Origin: JAVVSR01 sp964604875
Lineage (GTDB): Bacteria; Bacillota; Clostridia; Christensenellales; CAG-917
Reading direction: 5' to 3'
Length of the DNA: 57,390 nucleotides
Assembly: GCA_964604875.1 (NCBI GenBank)
Contig: CAZSAC010000003.1
Location: forward strand, 1-57,390
The translations under genes and the position numbers were made by a program. Shown here piece by piece: positions 42,210 to 51,440 of this stretch (position 1 is its first letter; each line of letters opens with the position of its first letter). The notes beneath the pieces were generated by a model. That model ran no database searches. It was not told the DNA's origin and saw only the letters and a list, made by a program, of their open reading frames with translations.

Positions 42210-43232
42210 TCATAAATCTTCTATAAGACAGTCAACATCTGATTGCTTTGTCGCCCAACTAGTGCAAAGCCTGATTTCATAGTATTCGTCATTCAGCTTT
42301 TTCCATAGGCATACGCTATATTTCTTCTTTAGTTTTTCCACAAGCAAAGCAGGGAGCTTTAAAAACAACTGATTGGTTGAGCAGGGATATAGTATCGGAT
42401 AGCCTTTTTGCTGACACGCTTGTTTAATCTGCTCCATAAGCTCGTTTGCGTGTTGCCCTATTCTAATAATCAAATTATCGGTAAACAAGGCGTCAAATTG
42501 CGCGCCCAACAATCTACCCTTTGCAAGGATTGCGCCTTTTTGCTTCATTAAGGTACGAAAACCGACAGATAAAGCCTTGTTTGTGAAAACTATCGCCTCA
42601 CCAAGTAACGCTCCGATTTTAGTCCCTCCGATATAAAATACGTCGCATAGCTCGGCAATTTTTTCTAAGGACAAAGTGGATTGCTTCGACGCTAAGGCGT
42701 AACCCAAACGCGCGCCGTCCATATATAACGCCAAGCCGTTTGAGCGACAAACTGTGCTCAACGCTTTCAATTCTAAATCCGAATAGAGCGTTCCCAGTTC
42801 GGTCGGATGAGATATATAAACCATACCCGGGGCGACTGTTTGTTCACTTTTTCCACCGTTATGAGCGTCTATTGCATTTTGTATATCCTGCGCTGTAAGT
42901 TTTCCGTCAATCGACTTGACCGCGATTACCTTGTGACCGGTAGCTTCAATTGAGCCGCATTCATTTACCTCAATATGCCCTGTATCGGCGGCTATAACGC
43001 CTTGATAAGGTTTCAAAATTGAAGAAATAACCACCAAATTGGCAAGCGTTCCGCCGGCGACAAACTCTACTTGCACCGAAAGATTGTTGCAAGCTAGTTG
43101 AATTTTTTCTTTAGCGCGTTGTGATATTTCATCAAAGCCATAGCCCGACATTTGCAATTCGTTGGTTTTGATTAATTTCTCTAAAATACTTGGGTGCGCG
43201 CCTTCAGCGTAATCACATTCAAATCGAATCAT
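42210..43232 (-). CDS. ltaE: Low-specificity threonine aldolase
   Basis: 340-residue PLP enzyme splitting L-threonine or allo-threonine into glycine and acetaldehyde. The PLP lysine is Lys205 in IGGTKIGALLGEA, and MDGARLGYAL carries the cofactor-binding Asp172 and Arg. The start at 43232 is preceded by GGAGAAGG; an upstream ATG at 43262 has no site and would add ten residues not typical of the family. It is single, convergent with the DUF2804 gene. Confidence 0.9.
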   Translation of the reverse strand: MIRFECDYAEGAHPSILEKLIKTNELQMSGYGFDEISQRAKEKIQLACNNLSVQVEFVAGGTLANLVVISSILKPYQGVIAADTGHIEVNECGSIEATGHKVIAVKSIDGKLTAQDIQNAIDAHNGGKSEQTVAPGMVYISHPTELGTLYSDLELKALSTVCRSNGLALYMDGARLGYALASKQSTLSLEKIAELCDVFYIGGTKIGALLGEAIVFTNKALSVGFRTLMKQKGAILAKGRLLGAQFDALFTDNLIIRIGQHANELMEQIKQACQQKGYPILYPCSTNQLFLKLPALLVEKLKKKYSVCLWKKLNDEYYEIRLCTSWATKQSDVDCLIEDL

Positions 43233-43535
43233 ATTACCTTCTCCATCGTATTTAAAAGTCATACTATATTGTATGTTTTTTTGGCGCTTATGTCAATAAA
43301 AAGCTTTTGCCTCAGACGCTATCACAATAAAGTTTTTTTGTTCTGTTATTCAAATATTTATTTGAAATGCGTAAAAAAATCATAGTTTAGGAAATTTTTT
43401 TCCATTATTTGGCGCATTTTAGAATCGTTTCGGTTTTTTAAGGAAAAATTAGCGATTTTTATTGTTTTTTTTTATATTTTAAGTTATATTTTATAGGTAG
43501 TTTTATATTCTAAAATCTGCTGTAGGAGAAAAGAA
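43233..43535. other. 303-bp gap between ltaE and the transporter gene
   Basis: Strongly T-rich divergent region. It holds the promoter at 43462-43490 for the transporter. The remainder, about 200 bp, shows no open frame with a ribosome-binding site, riboswitch motif or clear hairpin. Confidence 0.6.
43462..43490 (+). promoter_or_regulatory. Sigma-A promoter of the transporter gene
   Basis: -35 TTGTTT (43462-43467), 17-nt spacer, -10 TATATT (43485-43490), 45 nt before the TTG start. Confidence 0.5.
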
Positions 43536-46370
43536 TTGAAAATAAGGGAAAAATTATCCGGAGCGATTGACTCGCTCAAACTTTATTGGAAGCACCCTCC
43601 CCTCGGACGCTATATGCCTTTTAAGGAAATCGGCTCGCTTGCCGCGGGCGGAATAGGCGCCAAATTTATTATTACCATTGTGCAAGCGATGATGCTAAGC
43701 GTTGGAAACGGTCTTATCGGAAATACCATTGGAATTGACCCTATGCCACTTTACATCATCTATGCGATAAGCGTTGTCATCGGTATACCCTTAGGCGCGT
43801 TGCGTGCAAAAATGATTGACTCTCACCGCAACCCAAAGGGAAAATACCGTCCTTACATATTATCAATGGGTATTCCGACATCGATTTTAGCAATCGCCTT
43901 TGTTTGGATGCCGTACGACAGTATGGGGTTATTGGCAAAATGTTTGGTTGTTTTAGCGTTTAATATCGCCTTCCAGTTTTTCTTTAACTTCTATAACGAC
44001 GCATTTGTCAGCTTAATAAATGTTTTATCGCCAAATACAATCGAACGTTCGGACGTTAGCTCGCTCACTGCGGTAATCGACTCGCTAGCGCCAAGCATTA
44101 TCACAATGTTTATGCCCTTGGTCGCCTTTGCGATAACGGGGCAAAATACGCTGTACGATATGAAAATTTATCGCTATGCGTATCCGCCGTTGATTATTGT
44201 CGGCTTTTTGATTTCGTTGCTTATTTATTGCAACACAAAAGAAAAAATAATTCAGGCAAAAACTCACGATATACAACTTAAGTTCTCCGACGCTTTCCGC
44301 GCGGTTGCCAGAAACAAATATTTTTGGATTATTTCACTTGCTGGCTGGCTGGGATTTTTAGAGGGCGCGTTCGGCAACATTATGGGCTGGATGTATAACT
44401 ATCAAGGCGCTTGCTCTGCCGCTCAATACACTTTGATTATTACTATCGGCTCCAACGCATCGCTTTGGCCTATGTTGTTTGCTCCGCTTCTTATCCGCGC
44501 TTTCGGAAAAAGAAAACTTCTGATTTTTTCCAACGTGATGAACATATTTTTCATTATGATTATGCTTCCCGTTATCCGTATGGGTGAGTCTTCACATATG
44601 ATTTGGTTGCTGTTGGGTTGCACTTTTATGAATAACTTTGTTTCCACAATGGGAGGAGTTTTAAACCCAAGTATCAACGCAGATATTCGTGACTATCAGC
44701 AATATATCTCGGGCGAGCGTATTGACGGTATGTTTATCGCAGTAGGCTTAATCGGAAGTATTATAACTTTGGGCACAAGCCTTGTTCTCCCCGCAATTTA
44801 CACCGATACAGGCCTTAACGAAACAACGCTTGCCGGCTTGAAAGATTGGCTGATGACCCTACAAAACCCTGATGGCTCTTCTGTAATTGGCAGCCGTCCT
44901 TTAAATGTTTATGACGTATTATACGACAAAGGACACTTTATCAATATAAGCACCGTTTTAATTGTTGCCTCGGGCGTGGGCGCGCTTTTAAATGTTATTC
45001 CTTTCTTCTTCTATGATTTGACTGAAATAAAACAGAAAGCAATGGTAACTGTTTTAAGAATACGCGCTTTGTTTGAAGACTTTGGAAATAACGCCTTATC
45101 CGATGAAGATTTGGTTGGCGCGATAGATATGATTGAAGAAGCAAGCGCATTTGTTAATCAAACGCCTATTCCTCTTTCAAAGCGCAACTGGCGGGCTGCA
45201 AAACGCCGCAAACATAAGAAAATGCTTGTCCTTATTTTTGCAAAACTTAAGCGCAATAAGGATACCATTGAATATGCCAAGTCGGAGTATGTTTCTGTCT
45301 GCGAGGAAACAAAACAAGAAAAAGCTATATACAAAAACAATAAACTTACAAACGAAAAGATTGAAATTTCAAAATACATTATGAAAGAAATCAATCGTTT
45401 TGAAACTCCTGAAGGTCAAGCGGACGTCGAACGCGCGCAAGTTTTCATTGATGCGGGCTTAGACGGAATTTCTAAAATCACTCCTCTTTCCCTTCATTCT
45501 GCAAAGCTTCTTCCAAAAAAGACGCATGAAGAAAAAGTTGCGCGCGTTATTGCGATAGAAAAAGCAAGAAACGAAATTTTTGCTCAAAAAACTATTGCCA
45601 AATATTACCCGCAAGGGGTGGAAGAATTTGATTCCTCGGTGTTTGATAAACTGTTTGCAAAAGAAGACGCTTTGGACACAAAACTAAACGAACTTTATCA
45701 AAGTCTGCATACCGCAAAAGAACTTAAACGCCTTACCGAAATCGAAAGCGTCAAAGAAGAAATTTCCGTTGCTAAATCGGAAATGACAACCATTAAAAAA
45801 CAGCTTAAAATTGCAACCAATAAATACGCAATCTTTAATCGTGCGGCAAGGCCATATTTGGACGCAAAGAAACTTTTAATCCAACAAGAAAACTATCGTC
45901 ACTATGAGGACATTAAAGCCAACTATGAGGAATCTAAACGTCGCGCCGAGCAAAAACTTGCTGAACAATTAGAGCAAGAAGCTCGTGAAAAAGAGGAAAA
46001 AGCCGCTTACGCCGCCAAACTAAAGGAAGAAAAAGCTGCAGCAAAAGCAGCCAAAAAATCCGAAAACGGTAAATCCGAGAAAGCAGAAAAGGCTCCTAAG
46101 GAGAAAAAAGCTAAAACGGATAAATCAACAACTTTTGAAAAACCTAAAAAAGTTAAATCGGAAAAAGACAAATCCCAAAAAACAAAATCCGAAAAAGTTA
46201 AGTCGGAAAAAACCAAAACTGAAAAAGTCAAAACGGATAAGGTCAAAAAAGACAAAACCCTAAAAGAAGATAAGCCTAAATCCGAACGCGTAAAAAAAGA
46301 AAAAGACTTGACAAAATCACCAAAAATCCGAAAGAAGGATTTAACAGATAAAACCGACGATGACGAATAA
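43536..46370 (+). CDS. GPH-family MFS sugar transporter with a long charged cytoplasmic tail
   Basis: 944 residues, with a TTG start behind AGGAG. Residues about 20-500 form a 12-helix transporter of the glycoside-pentoside-hexuronide/cation symporter type, including NADIRDYQQYISGERIDG, which is close to the family's loop motif. Normal length is 450-500 residues. The remaining 440 residues are a helical, coiled-coil-like region (about 510-800) and a Lys/Ala/Glu-rich tail (about 800-944) with repeated KSEK, KTEK, KVKT units. The tail should lie in the cytoplasm. The substrate is unknown; the convergent sulfatase genes suggest a glycan. Confidence 0.83.
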   Translation: MKIREKLSGAIDSLKLYWKHPPLGRYMPFKEIGSLAAGGIGAKFIITIVQAMMLSVGNGLIGNTIGIDPMPLYIIYAISVVIGIPLGALRAKMIDSHRNPKGKYRPYILSMGIPTSILAIAFVWMPYDSMGLLAKCLVVLAFNIAFQFFFNFYNDAFVSLINVLSPNTIERSDVSSLTAVIDSLAPSIITMFMPLVAFAITGQNTLYDMKIYRYAYPPLIIVGFLISLLIYCNTKEKIIQAKTHDIQLKFSDAFRAVARNKYFWIISLAGWLGFLEGAFGNIMGWMYNYQGACSAAQYTLIITIGSNASLWPMLFAPLLIRAFGKRKLLIFSNVMNIFFIMIMLPVIRMGESSHMIWLLLGCTFMNNFVSTMGGVLNPSINADIRDYQQYISGERIDGMFIAVGLIGSIITLGTSLVLPAIYTDTGLNETTLAGLKDWLMTLQNPDGSSVIGSRPLNVYDVLYDKGHFINISTVLIVASGVGALLNVIPFFFYDLTEIKQKAMVTVLRIRALFEDFGNNALSDEDLVGAIDMIEEASAFVNQTPIPLSKRNWRAAKRRKHKKMLVLIFAKLKRNKDTIEYAKSEYVSVCEETKQEKAIYKNNKLTNEKIEISKYIMKEINRFETPEGQADVERAQVFIDAGLDGISKITPLSLHSAKLLPKKTHEEKVARVIAIEKARNEIFAQKTIAKYYPQGVEEFDSSVFDKLFAKEDALDTKLNELYQSLHTAKELKRLTEIESVKEEISVAKSEMTTIKKQLKIATNKYAIFNRAARPYLDAKKLLIQQENYRHYEDIKANYEESKRRAEQKLAEQLEQEAREKEEKAAYAAKLKEEKAAAKAAKKSENGKSEKAEKAPKEKKAKTDKSTTFEKPKKVKSEKDKSQKTKSEKVKSEKTKTEKVKTDKVKKDKTLKEDKPKSERVKKEKDLTKSPKIRKKDLTDKTDDDE

Positions 46371-46375
46371 AAACT

Positions 46376-46397
46376 AAGCTGCCTAACAAGGCAGCTT
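46376..46397 (+). terminator. Intrinsic terminator after the transporter gene
   Basis: AAGCTGCCT/AGGCAGCTT with a 4-nt loop followed by a T run, 6 nt past the stop codon. Confidence 0.9.
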
Positions 46398-46444
46398 TTT
46401 TTATGCTTTTTAATAATCTGTTTTATGGAAGTTATATATACCTT

Positions 46445-47536
46445 TTAAACTTTCTTCTCCCCTATAAACACTCTAAACATCGGCAGACACGCGTCAAAAA
46501 AGCGTTTATAGGCTTGACAATAATCTCTGTCTGCGCGGCTGCGTTTACAACCTCCCGCTCTGCACAAGCCGAAATATCGGCAGCTTTTGCATTTTTCCTC
46601 TATAACAAAGGATTCTTTGATGAACTCTATCGCCTTATCGCTGTGAGCCGCCTCACTAAAACTAACGTCTTTTATGTTTCCCAAAAGCCACTCGTCCACA
46701 CAATAAAAATCGCACGGATATAAGTTACCGTTGCCCTCAACCACGAATTGATGCGAGCAATGTCCCAAAACCCCGCATTGTTCGGGCTGCTTTCCCAAAT
46801 ACTGATAAACTAGATTATCCAAAAGCCTGACGCTTGTATAATTGCCTCTCACGTAGTCTTTAACATACAGATTGAAAAGCTTAATCAAGAAATCGCCGTA
46901 TTGCCCGACGGTCATAAAAAGCTCGTTTTCCGATTTATCTCCAAACGGGCGCAGGCAAGGTATAAACTGAAGATATTTAAAGCCGTAATCGCAAAACCAT
47001 TTATATATTTCCTCGATATTATCCGCGGTGTATCCCGTGGTAACAATCAAGCAATTAAACTCCACTCCCTTATTTAAAAACAATTCGGCGGTGGACAAAA
47101 CATTTGCAAAGGTGGCGCTATTGTCTGAAAAAACCCGAAATTTGTTTGCCTTCTCGTTTCCGTCTAGGCTCAAGCCTATCAAAAATTTGTTTTTTACAAA
47201 AAAATCCGCCCACTCCTCGGTGACAAGCGTGCCGTTGGTTTGCAAAGAAAAAATAATTTCGCTGTGTTTTTTATTTTCTTTTTTTACCTTTTCCACAAAG
47301 TATTGGAAAAACTCTAACCCCGCCATTAAAGGCTCTCCGCCCTGAAAGGCAAAAAATATCCGCTGTCCGTCGGCAAAAGTCAACGCTTTTTCTATTATTG
47401 CGTCGGCGGTTGACGTCTCCATAACTCCATAGCTGAAACTTTCTCGGGTTTCGGCAAGAGAATGATAAAAGCAATATTTGCACCGCATATTACAAAGGCT
47501 TGACGCGGGCTTTATCATAATTGAAAGCGGAGGCAT
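46445..47536 (-). CDS. Anaerobic sulfatase-maturating enzyme (radical SAM, SPASM)
   Basis: 363 residues. Cys15, Cys19 and Cys22 (CNMRCKYC) bind the radical SAM cluster. The C-terminal SPASM region holds further cysteines (CGVLGHC, CDFYC, CKSCRYFGLC, CQAY) for two auxiliary clusters. Such anSME enzymes oxidise the active-site Cys or Ser of sulfatases to formylglycine before export. The ATG overlaps the stop of the sulfatase gene by one base (TGATG), so the pair is translated together. Cys-type specificity is expected, as both sulfatases here have Cys. Confidence 0.93.
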   Translation of the reverse strand: MPPLSIMIKPASSLCNMRCKYCFYHSLAETRESFSYGVMETSTADAIIEKALTFADGQRIFFAFQGGEPLMAGLEFFQYFVEKVKKENKKHSEIIFSLQTNGTLVTEEWADFFVKNKFLIGLSLDGNEKANKFRVFSDNSATFANVLSTAELFLNKGVEFNCLIVTTGYTADNIEEIYKWFCDYGFKYLQFIPCLRPFGDKSENELFMTVGQYGDFLIKLFNLYVKDYVRGNYTSVRLLDNLVYQYLGKQPEQCGVLGHCSHQFVVEGNGNLYPCDFYCVDEWLLGNIKDVSFSEAAHSDKAIEFIKESFVIEEKCKSCRYFGLCRAGGCKRSRADRDYCQAYKRFFDACLPMFRVFIGEKKV

Positions 47537-49728
47537 CAGTCTTTATAATATTCTGCGTAATAGCCGCGCCTGTTTTCCTTCAAGCGCGCTGTCCATTCGT
47601 CCATAGTGTCCGCATATTGCCCTGCAAGCGTCGGGAAAACGTCAGCCCTTTGATAGCTTTCGCCCGAGTCGTCCGTTAAGCATATAAGCCAATTTTTGCG
47701 TTTCTTATCAAAAAACTCGGGGTTGTCGTTCTTCATATACTTAAAATATTTCCAAGTTGTATAAGTATTATCTTTTATAAACGGCATATCGGCGTACGCT
47801 GTCTCGTCCGCTGTTTGCGTCGTGTGCTCTGTTCCTTGCGCGTATCCTTTAACGGACGCCAAAACATCTTCCCTTGTTAAGCTATATTGCACCGCGCGGA
47901 TTTTCTCCCTCTTCATATGCAAAATCGGGTGGTTTTTATCGTGGATTATTGTAGAATCCGTATAATCATTTATTGCCGAAACCATAGAAACACCGTCAAG
48001 CGCGCGGTCAACGTCGCTGGGTAAATAGCCTGTAATCGTGCCGTCCTTGTTGGAAATATTGCATATGTTGGCAAGCGTAGGGAATAAGTCCACAAACGTC
48101 GCCGGAGTGGATATTTCGCGGGCAACCTTATCAAGAGGAGTATTGCTGTATACGGGATTATTGCCCCAACGCATATAGAAGGGCACCTTTTGTCCTCCTT
48201 CATAGGCGGAATATTTCCCCCCTCTAAGCTCGTTCATTGAGCCTTGAAGCGCAGGGCCGTTGTCCGAGGTAAATATGATAAGTGTATCATCCAAAACGCC
48301 CAGATTTTCCATTGTATTAAAAAGCTCACCCAAATAAAAGTCAAATTCCGTGACGCAATCGCCGTAAATGCCCGCGCCGCTAGTCCCTTGAAAATCATAA
48401 CCCGCATAGACGGGGGCGTGCGGCCACGGAGTAGAATAATAAGCAAAAAATTTCTCGTTAGAATTGGCTTTCTCGGTTATCCAGCTTTCAATTTGATTGT
48501 GTATCAAAACAGTTGCGTCGCTTTGGTCAAGCTCCTTTGCGCCGACGGCTATTTCATACTCTCCGCCCTCTTCGGTAACGTGATAAAAAGGCGCCATATC
48601 GTTTACGTGATGCGAACCGTAAAAATAGTCAAAGCCTTGGTTTGTTGGCAAATATTGTCCGTAATCTCCCAGATGCCATTTCCCGAAAGCGCCCGTATTG
48701 TAGCCCGACGCTTGGAACGCCTCCGCAATAGTCACTTCATCGCCCAGCATACCGTCGCAGTTGGCGCCCATCTCGATAGAATTGAAAACCCTTGTAGAGG
48801 CGAAGGGATTTACGGAATTTACCGTTGGATAAATTACATTGTCTGCGTATCCTCTATAAGGGTAACGTCCTGTCATCAGCGCAAAACGCGCGGGCGAACA
48901 AACCGAATAGGACGAATAAAAATTATCAAAATCCAAACCGCTTTCGGCAATCCAATCAATGTTTGGCGTTTCAAAAGCTGGCGTCAAATTTGCTTTCCTT
49001 GCGTTGTAGCTTGTGTCGCCGTATCCTAAATCGTCCATTAAAATTACCAAAACGTTGGGGTTATCTGCGTTGTTGCTTTTTTTGACATTATTTAAATATT
49101 CATCGTGACCTTGCGTCATATCCATGACTTTGGGATTAGAACGCAAATTCATAAAGAAAATATACGTAATAGACATTCCAATTAAAACCACGCTGAGAGA
49201 AGTTGCAAAAACCTTTTGAAGCTTTAACGAGCCGTTCTTCCATTTATCCAAAACGAAAAAGAGCCCCAAAATAAGCAAAAATGCAGGCGCGCACAAAATG
49301 ATATTCCCCGCAAGACGAGTGCCGAAATTCCCTTCTCCCTGCCATAAGGGATGCTCAGCGGAGGAGTATCCCGCCATCGCAGAGGTCAACGCTCCCCAGC
49401 CCGCGTCTGCTCCGTTAAAAATATAAAAGGTTGCAATTCCAAAGCTGACTGCGATATACCCTATTAAAAACCATATCGAAACACGTTTTTTAAACAACAG
49501 CTCAAGCAAAATCAACGCTGCGTTTACACACATATATATTGCGCCAATAAGCACCACAAGATTAAGCCCGACTATCCATTGAGCAAGCATAATTGCTATG
49601 CCGATACACAATATTATGATTGGGAAAACTGAAGGTTTTTTATATAATGCTAGGGGTTGAGGTTTTTTTTCAATTTCAAAATATCCTCTTTCATCTGCCA
49701 GATTTAATTCGTCGGATTTATTGTTCAT
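47536..49728 (-). CDS. Membrane-anchored Cys-type sulfatase
   Basis: 730 residues. Five predicted helices (about 33-54, 57-79, 83-104, 138-160, 174-194) place the large C-terminal sulfatase domain outside the cell if the N-terminus is inside. VLVILMDDLGYGDT holds the first metal Asp residues, and CSPARFALMTG (277-287) the formylglycine Cys277; IIFTSDNGPAL holds the C-terminal ligands. The substrate could be a host glycan or sulfolipid. It is first of an operon with its own maturase. Confidence 0.9.
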   Translation of the reverse strand: MNNKSDELNLADERGYFEIEKKPQPLALYKKPSVFPIIILCIGIAIMLAQWIVGLNLVVLIGAIYMCVNAALILLELLFKKRVSIWFLIGYIAVSFGIATFYIFNGADAGWGALTSAMAGYSSAEHPLWQGEGNFGTRLAGNIILCAPAFLLILGLFFVLDKWKNGSLKLQKVFATSLSVVLIGMSITYIFFMNLRSNPKVMDMTQGHDEYLNNVKKSNNADNPNVLVILMDDLGYGDTSYNARKANLTPAFETPNIDWIAESGLDFDNFYSSYSVCSPARFALMTGRYPYRGYADNVIYPTVNSVNPFASTRVFNSIEMGANCDGMLGDEVTIAEAFQASGYNTGAFGKWHLGDYGQYLPTNQGFDYFYGSHHVNDMAPFYHVTEEGGEYEIAVGAKELDQSDATVLIHNQIESWITEKANSNEKFFAYYSTPWPHAPVYAGYDFQGTSGAGIYGDCVTEFDFYLGELFNTMENLGVLDDTLIIFTSDNGPALQGSMNELRGGKYSAYEGGQKVPFYMRWGNNPVYSNTPLDKVAREISTPATFVDLFPTLANICNISNKDGTITGYLPSDVDRALDGVSMVSAINDYTDSTIIHDKNHPILHMKREKIRAVQYSLTREDVLASVKGYAQGTEHTTQTADETAYADMPFIKDNTYTTWKYFKYMKNDNPEFFDKKRKNWLICLTDDSGESYQRADVFPTLAGQYADTMDEWTARLKENRRGYYAEYYKD

Positions 49729-49758
49729 AACGCTGTCCTTAAAATTTTATTCTTATAT

Positions 49759-49787
49759 AGTTTACTATATATCCAACGTTTTTTCAA
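49759..49787 (-). promoter_or_regulatory. Sigma-A promoter of the sulfatase-maturase operon
   Basis: Minus strand -35 TTGAAA (49782-49787), 17-nt spacer, -10 TAAACT (49759-49764), about 30 nt before the ATG. Confidence 0.55.
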
Positions 49788-49906
49788 GTTATGAGCAGAC
49801 TTATATTATTTTATTGTCGAAAAATGCTTTTAAAAACGATTTTTATTGCTGCGTAAATATTTTTTATAATTTAACACACAGTAAATACAAATCTTGGAGG
49901 TTTTTT

Positions 49907-50617
49907 ATGAATCCTTATGTAGAAATAATTGTGCGTTCAATTATAGGGTTTTTTGCGCTGTGGCTTTTCGCAAGGCTCTTGGGCTCAAGGCAAATTTCTC
50001 AGCTTACATTTTACGACTATGTAGTCGGCATAACAATTGGTTCGATTGCAGGAACGCTTTGCGTAGACAGAGATATTCCGATATGGTATTCAATTATCGC
50101 AATTGCAATTTGGGTATTAGGCGTGTTTATTTTTGAAATGCTGACAAATAAAAGTATAATACTCAGAAGAGTTTTTTCGGGTTGCGCAAAAGTATTGATT
50201 TCCGAAGGAACGATTGTTGACAAGAATTTGATGATAACTCGGTTTGATATAAACGACCTTCTGCGGGAGCTGCGCTCGCTTGGCTATTTTAACGTAGCCG
50301 ATATTCAGTTTGCCGTATTAGAAACCAACGGAAAGTTATCTGTGTTGCCAAAGGAAAACGTCCGACCGCTCCAGCCTTCTGATATGGAAAAGAATTTGCC
50401 TGAAAAATCCTTGGTTACAAATATCATAATAGACGGGAAAATAATGGAAGAAAATCTCGCTACCACAAAAAAGGACAAGACGTGGGTGCAAGACCAGTTG
50501 AACGCGCAAGGAAAAGGAGATATAAAAAATATCATTCTCGCCACGCTTGACGAAAACTATAATTTATCCGTTTACGAAAAAGGTTCCACGACGGATTTCG
50601 ATACGGTTTTCCAATAA
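49907..50617 (+). CDS. YetF-like DUF421 membrane protein
   Basis: 236 residues with three N-terminal helices followed by the cytoplasmic domain typical of the YetF/YkjA/YrbG group. LLGSRQISQLTFYDYVVGITIGSIA in outline is the family signature region. Bacillus YetF-type proteins are linked to spores, but the activity is unknown. GGAGG sits 6 nt before the ATG at 49907; a longer frame upstream would begin inside the sulfatase gene and is rejected. It is monocistronic with a good terminator. Confidence 0.87.
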   Translation: MNPYVEIIVRSIIGFFALWLFARLLGSRQISQLTFYDYVVGITIGSIAGTLCVDRDIPIWYSIIAIAIWVLGVFIFEMLTNKSIILRRVFSGCAKVLISEGTIVDKNLMITRFDINDLLRELRSLGYFNVADIQFAVLETNGKLSVLPKENVRPLQPSDMEKNLPEKSLVTNIIIDGKIMEENLATTKKDKTWVQDQLNAQGKGDIKNIILATLDENYNLSVYEKGSTTDFDTVFQ

Positions 50618-50634
50618 GAATATAAACATTATTT

Positions 50635-50661
50635 AAAAAACGCCGTTTATCGGCGTTTTTT
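50635..50661. terminator. Bidirectional intrinsic terminator
   Basis: AAAAACGCCG/CGGCGTTTTT with a 5-nt loop, between the convergent YetF-like and YczE-like genes. It ends both the DUF421 transcript and the leftward purine operon. Confidence 0.88.
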
Positions 50662-50664
50662 TGT

Positions 50665-51423
50665 TTATAAACTACGTTTTAAGCATTTTTCCAGCTTCGG
50701 CGATAGTGGTGTGTAGACAAAGCACTTGTCCAAAAGCTTTCCCGCGACAGCTAGTATCGGCGCATTTATAAAAGTGGTTACGATGGTGCCAAGCCCTATA
50801 CTGTGATAGCTGCTTAAATATATCGTTTTCCATTCAAAGGTTGTGGCGTCTCCAAAAAGGGTTAAAGCCAAGACTAGCGATAGAGCCAAGCTTGACAAGT
50901 CGTAAAACCATTTGGTTTTAGAAATATTAAAGTGATACCTGCCGGACAATTCAGCCACAAATAACTCGTATACCTGCAAAGGAAAGTATGTCCTAAAATA
51001 GCACGCCACGCCCGTTGCCGTGATTATGTCCCCGACAAACAGCATAACCCACCTTAGCCACAGCGCAGAAAAAGTCACGTCCTTTAAAATAAACAGCCAC
51101 AAGTCTAAAACCATTCCGTATATTATCGCAACAACAAACGCCAGCAAAAAACGCCAGTCAAAGCGTCTGATTACAAGACACAGTATTACAAGCAAAAAGC
51201 CTTGCATAAGATATTCCACCATTCCTACGCTAAAACCGCTCCAATAGCCGGCTATAGCCTCGTAAATGATAAATGGCGGAGCCGCTATCATCGATACTCC
51301 TAAATCGGCTTTTTTGCATATGCTGACACCTAATGCGACAAGCGCAGTTCCCAGTACCCACATAATTTCGGACATTTTTGGAATTTTCTTGTTTTCGTTT
51401 TTCATAATTAAAAAGGGTCGCAT
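50665..51423 (-). CDS. YczE/YyaS/YitT-type membrane protein (DUF6198-like)
   Basis: 252-residue polytopic membrane protein with about five helices; the GVSICKKADLGVSMIAAPPF start block resembles the YczE/YitT membrane-protein group. There is no known substrate. It is the last gene of the leftward operon, 17 nt after the second permease, and so may support purine or nucleoside uptake. Two in-frame ATGs lie near the start (51423 and 51405) and neither has a clear ribosome-binding site. Confidence 0.7.
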   Translation of the reverse strand: MRPFLIMKNENKKIPKMSEIMWVLGTALVALGVSICKKADLGVSMIAAPPFIIYEAIAGYWSGFSVGMVEYLMQGFLLVILCLVIRRFDWRFLLAFVVAIIYGMVLDLWLFILKDVTFSALWLRWVMLFVGDIITATGVACYFRTYFPLQVYELFVAELSGRYHFNISKTKWFYDLSSLALSLVLALTLFGDATTFEWKTIYLSSYHSIGLGTIVTTFINAPILAVAGKLLDKCFVYTPLSPKLEKCLKRSL

Positions 51424-51440
51424 TTCTGTGACCGATTGTT

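Noticed and set aside
46007..46255. Minus-strand frame opposite the transporter tail
   Set aside because: It is a Ser/Phe-rich artefact of the Lys-rich repeats on the plus strand, without a ribosome-binding site.
43536..46370. Gene fusion with a PTS IIA domain
   Set aside because: Some GPH transporters have such a tail, but the C-terminal part here is helical and Lys-rich with no IIA-like motif.
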